This document shows positions 61,151-64,000 of a stretch of DNA of 64,000 nt, piece after piece (within the stretch, counting starts at the first letter, position 1; the number at the start of each line of letters is the position of its first letter). This stretch comes from Corynebacterium uropygiale (lineage in GTDB: Bacteria; Actinomycetota; Actinomycetes; Mycobacteriales; Mycobacteriaceae). The notes beneath the pieces were generated by a model. It had not been told where the DNA came from, did not search any database, and saw nothing but the letters and a program-made list of their open reading frames with translations. The stretch spans positions 62,001-126,000 of the forward strand of contig NZ_JAKGSI010000006.1 of the NCBI RefSeq assembly GCF_021568315.1. Direction: 5' to 3'. Both the position numbers and the translations under genes were made by a program.

Positions 61151-61209
61151 GGGCGATCCTTCCTCGGTGAGAGTTTTGTGAATCCTGTGCCTGAGCGTTC
61201 TCACCCCAC

Positions 61210-61215
61210 AATATA
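61210..61215 (-). promoter_or_regulatory. -10 element of copA
   Basis: TATATT overlapping the right edge of the CsoR-like palindrome. The -35 (GTGGAA, 61233-61238) is poor. Confidence 0.5.
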
Positions 61216-61229
61216 CCCCCGGGGGGTAT
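61213..61229. promoter_or_regulatory. CsoR-like copper operator
   Basis: ATACCCCC-GGGGGGTAT, a near-perfect palindrome of the CsoR operator type, spanning the spacer of the copA promoter, one base after the copZ stop. Confidence 0.75.
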
Positions 61230-61427
61230 TTATTCCACGGTGTAGCCGGCCTCGTTGACGGCGGCGTCGACCTGATCGTCCGTGAAATCCTGACCCGTCA
61301 CGGTGACGAGCCCCGCCGCGAGGTCAACGTCCACCCCCTGGACGCCGGGGATTTCCCCGACCTCCCCCTTGACGGCGTTGGCGCAGTGTTCGCAGCTCAT
61401 GCCCTTGACGGAGTAGTTCTTAATCAT
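61230..61427 (-). CDS. copZ: Copper chaperone
   Basis: A 65-residue single heavy-metal-binding domain with the copper site MSCEHC (residues 10-15) and a ferredoxin-like fold pattern ending [23 protein letters not shown]. It should deliver Cu(I) to CopA, the next gene. The ATG follows AAGGGA at normal spacing. Its own promoter lies in the gap shared with the divergent trxA gene. Confidence 0.93.
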   Translation of the reverse strand: MIKNYSVKGMSCEHCANAVKGEVGEIPGVQGVDVDLAAGLVTVTGQDFTDDQVDAAVNEAGYTVE

Positions 61428-61536
61428 CGACAAGCATCCCTTTCCTAGCGATTGTCGTGGCATCGTGGTGGACCTTGCTCGGAGAAACCGGAATAATGTC
61501 GCACCAGGGACCGTTGACTCGGTCACGACCCGATTC

Positions 61537-61565
61537 TTGCAACGTTTTGGGTCCTCGGCAAAATT
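61537..61565 (+). promoter_or_regulatory. Promoter of the thioredoxin-pspA pair
   Basis: -35 TTGCAA (61537-61542), 17-base spacer, -10 AAAATT (61560-61565). Confidence 0.5.
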
Positions 61566-61592
61566 AACCTCCACGAAGCGAAGGGTGACAGC

Positions 61593-61997
61593 ATGGCCAC
61601 GATCGACGTCACAGAAGACACTTTTGAAAGCACCGTTACCGGCGAGGGCATCGTGCTCGTCGACGCGTGGGCCTCGTGGTGCGGCCCCTGCCGGGCATTC
61701 GCACCGACGTTTGAGAAGGCCTCCGAGGAGCACCCGGAGATGACCTTCGCCAAGCTGGACACGGAGGCCCACCAGGCGCTCGCCGCGGCTCTGGAAATCC
61801 AGTCCATCCCGACCCTCATGGTCTTCCGCGAGGGCATCATGATCTACCGGGGCTCCGGCGCCCTCCCGCCCGAGGCCCTCGAGGACCTCATCACGCAGGC
61901 CTCCGAGCTGGACATGGATGAGGTCCGCCGCCAGATCGCCGAGGCCAACGACGCCTCCTCGTCCGAGGCGCAGCCGGAAGGGAAGGACAATGCCTAA
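61593..61997 (+). CDS. Thioredoxin
   Basis: A 134-residue thioredoxin with the active site WCGPC in 'VDAWASWCGPCRAFAPTFEKA' (in part) and the cis-Pro segment SIPTLMVF. The C-terminus carries a 25-residue acidic extension beyond the usual end. GAAGG precedes the ATG. It overlaps the pspA-like gene by 8 bases, an unusual coupling of redox and membrane stress functions. Confidence 0.95.
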   Translation: MATIDVTEDTFESTVTGEGIVLVDAWASWCGPCRAFAPTFEKASEEHPEMTFAKLDTEAHQALAAALEIQSIPTLMVFREGIMIYRGSGALPPEALEDLITQASELDMDEVRRQIAEANDASSSEAQPEGKDNA

Positions 61998-62793
61998 CCC
62001 CTTCCGCAAAGGCTGGAAGTACCTCACCTCCTCCCTCGACGCGAAGATCGAGGAGAACGCCGACCCGCAGATCCAGATCAACCAGGCCGTCGAGGCCGCA
62101 AAGAAGCAGCACCAGCAGGTGAGCGAGCAGGCGGCCACCCTCATCGGGCAGCAGCGGCAGCTGGAGATGAAGCTCAACCGCCTCCTCGAGGATCAGGAGC
62201 GCATCCAGAGCCAAGCCCGCCAGGCGCTCACGCTGGCCGACAAGGCCCGCTCCTCCGGCGAGGAAACCACCGCCACCGAGTATGAGCAGGCCGCCGAGGT
62301 CCTCGCCGCGCAGCTCGTCTCTGTCGAACAGCAGATCGACGACACACGCACCATGCACCAGAACGCCCAGGCGGCCGCCGAGCAGGCGAAGAACCAGCAG
62401 AAGGAGTCGGAGGCGCGCCTCCAGCAGCAGCTCAGCGAGCTCGAACAGCTCCGCAGCCAGGCCGTCCAGGCGGACATGCAGCAGAAGGCGACGGAGGCCC
62501 TCGACAGCACCCGGCAGTTCCGCGCGGATGATTCCACCCCGACGCTCGACTCCGTCCGCGACAAGATCGAGCGCCGCTACGCGAACGCCCTCGGCGCCCA
62601 GGAGCTCGTCCGCGACAACCTCAGCGAGAACATCGCCAACGTCGAGGCCATCGAGAAGGACATGCGCGCAAGCGCCCGCCTCGACCAGATCCGCGCCGAG
62701 CTCGACGGAGGCAGCTCCACCTCAACCGACCGCAAGCAGATCACCGGCGGCACCGAGGACAAGCCGGAGAACCCGGGGAACCCCCAGCCCTAA
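61990..62793 (+). CDS. PspA/IM30-family membrane-stress protein
   Basis: A 267-residue, almost entirely coiled-coil protein. It starts NPFRKGWKYLTSSLDAKIEENADPQIQINQAVE and has a long Gln/Glu/Ala heptad region (residues 35-190), as in PspA, which assembles on damaged inner membranes. The C-terminal 45 residues are disordered. Its ATG is inside the end of the thioredoxin gene. There is no PspC or other Psp gene nearby; actinobacteria usually pair PspA with ClgR/Rv2743c-type partners. Confidence 0.88.
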   Translation: MPNPFRKGWKYLTSSLDAKIEENADPQIQINQAVEAAKKQHQQVSEQAATLIGQQRQLEMKLNRLLEDQERIQSQARQALTLADKARSSGEETTATEYEQAAEVLAAQLVSVEQQIDDTRTMHQNAQAAAEQAKNQQKESEARLQQQLSELEQLRSQAVQADMQQKATEALDSTRQFRADDSTPTLDSVRDKIERRYANALGAQELVRDNLSENIANVEAIEKDMRASARLDQIRAELDGGSSTSTDRKQITGGTEDKPENPGNPQP

Positions 62794-62821
62794 AGCCGCC
62801 TAGGCACCCGTCGAACACCGA

Positions 62822-62850
62822 ACGCCGCCCCCCGCTGAGGAGGGCGGCGT
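62822..62850. terminator. Bidirectional terminator between pspA and the NYN gene
   Basis: ACGCCGCCC and GGGCGGCGT form a 9-bp stem between convergent genes. Extra C/G pairs flank the loop. Confidence 0.65.
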
Positions 62851-62879
62851 CCGTGTGTCTGGGGCGCAGGGCCCCTCCC

Positions 62880-64000
62880 CTAGCGCTCCCGCTGGGACAG
62901 ATTGATGAGGATGCCCCGAATCCCCGAGTGGAATCCATCGCGCAGGTTCACGCGCTGGGTCTCACTGAGGGTGTATTCGTGCAGCGTCTCGCAGGCAAAT
63001 TGCAGCAGCGGCCGATCGATCTCCGGCGGAAGCCCACCGCCCGACAGCAAGTGCGCATGATTGCGCTGCTGCTCATTGGCCGCGTTGTCATACCACCAGG
63101 CGGCATACTGCTGCCCCACATCGAAGGGATTCTGCGAGCCGGCGCTGGTCCACACCTCGGCCGGCAGGGGCACATAGCGCGAGCGCAGCTTCCGCCGCGG
63201 CGCCATCATCGAGGGTTTGGGCGCCCCACCCGGACGAGGCTTCGGCCGCGGCGTCGGCTTTTCCTCCTCCGGCTCCTCGGCGGGAGCGGCGTCCTTCTCG
63301 ACGACGTCCTCCTCCACCTCCGGCTCCTCGGGCTCCGCCGCCGGGGTGGGTTGCGTGGCGGCCACCGAGCTCGCCAGATGCTTCCCCCCGGACTCGCCCT
63401 GCCCCGTCGGGGTGGCGGGAGCACCAGTGGTGGCGAAGCTCCCCGGCTGCATCGCGGGCTCCTCCCCTTCGGGCTGAGCCGCGGCCGTGTCCTCCGCGCC
63501 CTCCGCGCTGGTCTCGTGATGCTGGGCATCGCGCTCGACCGCATCGACGGGGTGCGCGGGCGGCATGGCGGACTCGGGAACCTCGGTGAGGCCGCCTTCC
63601 TCGGGAGGCTCGGCATCCCCGATGGGCTTGGTCCGCACGGTGGGCGGCAGCGGCCCCTCGAGGACGTGGATCTGCATGCACTCGGCGAAGTCCTCGCGGG
63701 GGTCGAGGATGGTCGTGGTGTCACAGCTGTGCCGCAGCGCAGCAGACATGGAATCCCACCCGAAACCGTAGAGGTGCACGCGCAGCCCGGCCGCCGTCGC
63801 CTCCTGCACGCCCGGAATCATGTCCGCGTCACCGGACACGAGAACGATGTCCGAACACTGCTTCTGTACCGCAGTGAGAACGAGGTCAGCCACCAACCGC
63901 GTGTCGACGGCCTTCTGCGTCCGGCGCTCCCCCCATTCAATGAGCTGTCCCGCCCGAAGAAGCACCCCGTCACACGTGCGGAGTGCGCGCTGATAACGAT
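62880..64000 (-). CDS. NYN-domain ribonuclease-like protein (5' end outside window)
   Basis: The frame stays open to the window edge, so the N-terminus is missing. The visible part has a PIN-like NYN domain: 'LRTCDGVLLRAGQLIEWG', KAVDTRLVADLV and VLVSGDADMIPGVQEA with the acidic residues expected for metal-dependent RNA cleavage. A 130-residue Pro/Glu/Ala-rich linker follows, then a C-terminal conserved block (PLPAEVWTSAGSQNPFDVG ... HGYTL-type helices). It resembles LabA/DUF88 proteins. The role in RNA processing is inferred. Confidence 0.82.
   Translation of the reverse strand, partial: RYQRALRTCDGVLLRAGQLIEWGERRTQKAVDTRLVADLVLTAVQKQCSDIVLVSGDADMIPGVQEATAAGLRVHLYGFGWDSMSAALRHSCDTTTILDPREDFAECMQIHVLEGPLPPTVRTKPIGDAEPPEEGGLTEVPESAMPPAHPVDAVERDAQHHETSAEGAEDTAAAQPEGEEPAMQPGSFATTGAPATPTGQGESGGKHLASSVAATQPTPAAEPEEPEVEEDVVEKDAAPAEEPEEEKPTPRPKPRPGGAPKPSMMAPRRKLRSRYVPLPAEVWTSAGSQNPFDVGQQYAAWWYDNAANEQQRNHAHLLSGGGLPPEIDRPLLQFACETLHEYTLSETQRVNLRDGFHSGIRGILINLSQRER

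Noticed and set aside
1..64000. tRNA genes, CRISPR arrays, insertion sequences and prophage genes
   Set aside because: None seen by eye: no tRNA-like TPsiC arms, regular spaced repeats, transposase or integrase motifs.

Overview
This window is a GC-rich, densely coded stretch of an actinobacterial chromosome, most likely a Corynebacterium. Evidence: the mutT4/pcnA/DUF6049 block, a fused trpCF inside a trpL-trpEGDCFBA operon, DUF5318-ponA-GT87-rpsF-ssb-rplI-dnaB without rpsR between ssb and rplI, a mycoredoxin, ino1 and a MarR/UspA pair, plus many leaderless promoters. I see no tRNA or rRNA gene, CRISPR array or insertion sequence.

Layout. 1-7.9 kb: secreted DUF6049 protein (cut by the window edge), MutT4, CCA-adding enzyme, AlgH-type protein, AzlCD/BrnFE-type exporter, mycoredoxin, bile-acid-symporter-like carrier and a Rieske lipoprotein. 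7.9-15.1 kb: the tryptophan operon, with a leader peptide of three tandem Trp codons and a complete attenuator. 15.2-29.5 kb: SdpI-like protein, SLC1-type symporter, leuS, YbbN-like protein, bioAD, lldD, an FGGY kinase, Nnr and two tandem VanZ paralogues. 29.5-43.2 kb: a full phenylacetate degradation cluster (paaZ, paaI, paaABCDE-G-J-F-H, paaR, paaK and an MFS transporter) with three matching inverted-repeat operators. 43.2-50.4 kb: Nei-type glycosylase, MhuD-type haem oxygenase, DUF1846 protein, SDR, UspA, MarR and ino1. 50.6-58.8 kb: ponA, a GT87 enzyme and rpsF-ssb-rplI-dnaB. 58.8-64 kb: copA-copZ, a thioredoxin-PspA pair and an NYN-domain protein (cut by the window edge).

The most striking signals lie outside gene calls. 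Nine sites match the ParB-binding parS consensus (TGTTTCACGTGAAACA) between 1.4 and 47.3 kb. Seven lie wholly inside genes and one is intergenic. The remaining one straddles the start of azlC; in azlC and in lldD the parS sequence supplies the GTG start codon. This implies an origin-proximal location. The 557-bp rplI-dnaB gap carries six DnaA-box-like nonamers, one perfect, in about 290 bp. A BioQ-like operator sits in the loop of a hairpin between lldD and bioA. A CsoR-like palindrome precedes copA. About seventeen genes show a TANNNT -10 element 6-8 bases before the start codon, the layout of leaderless transcripts, and this settles several starts.

All calls come from reading sequence and translated motifs; no database search was possible.
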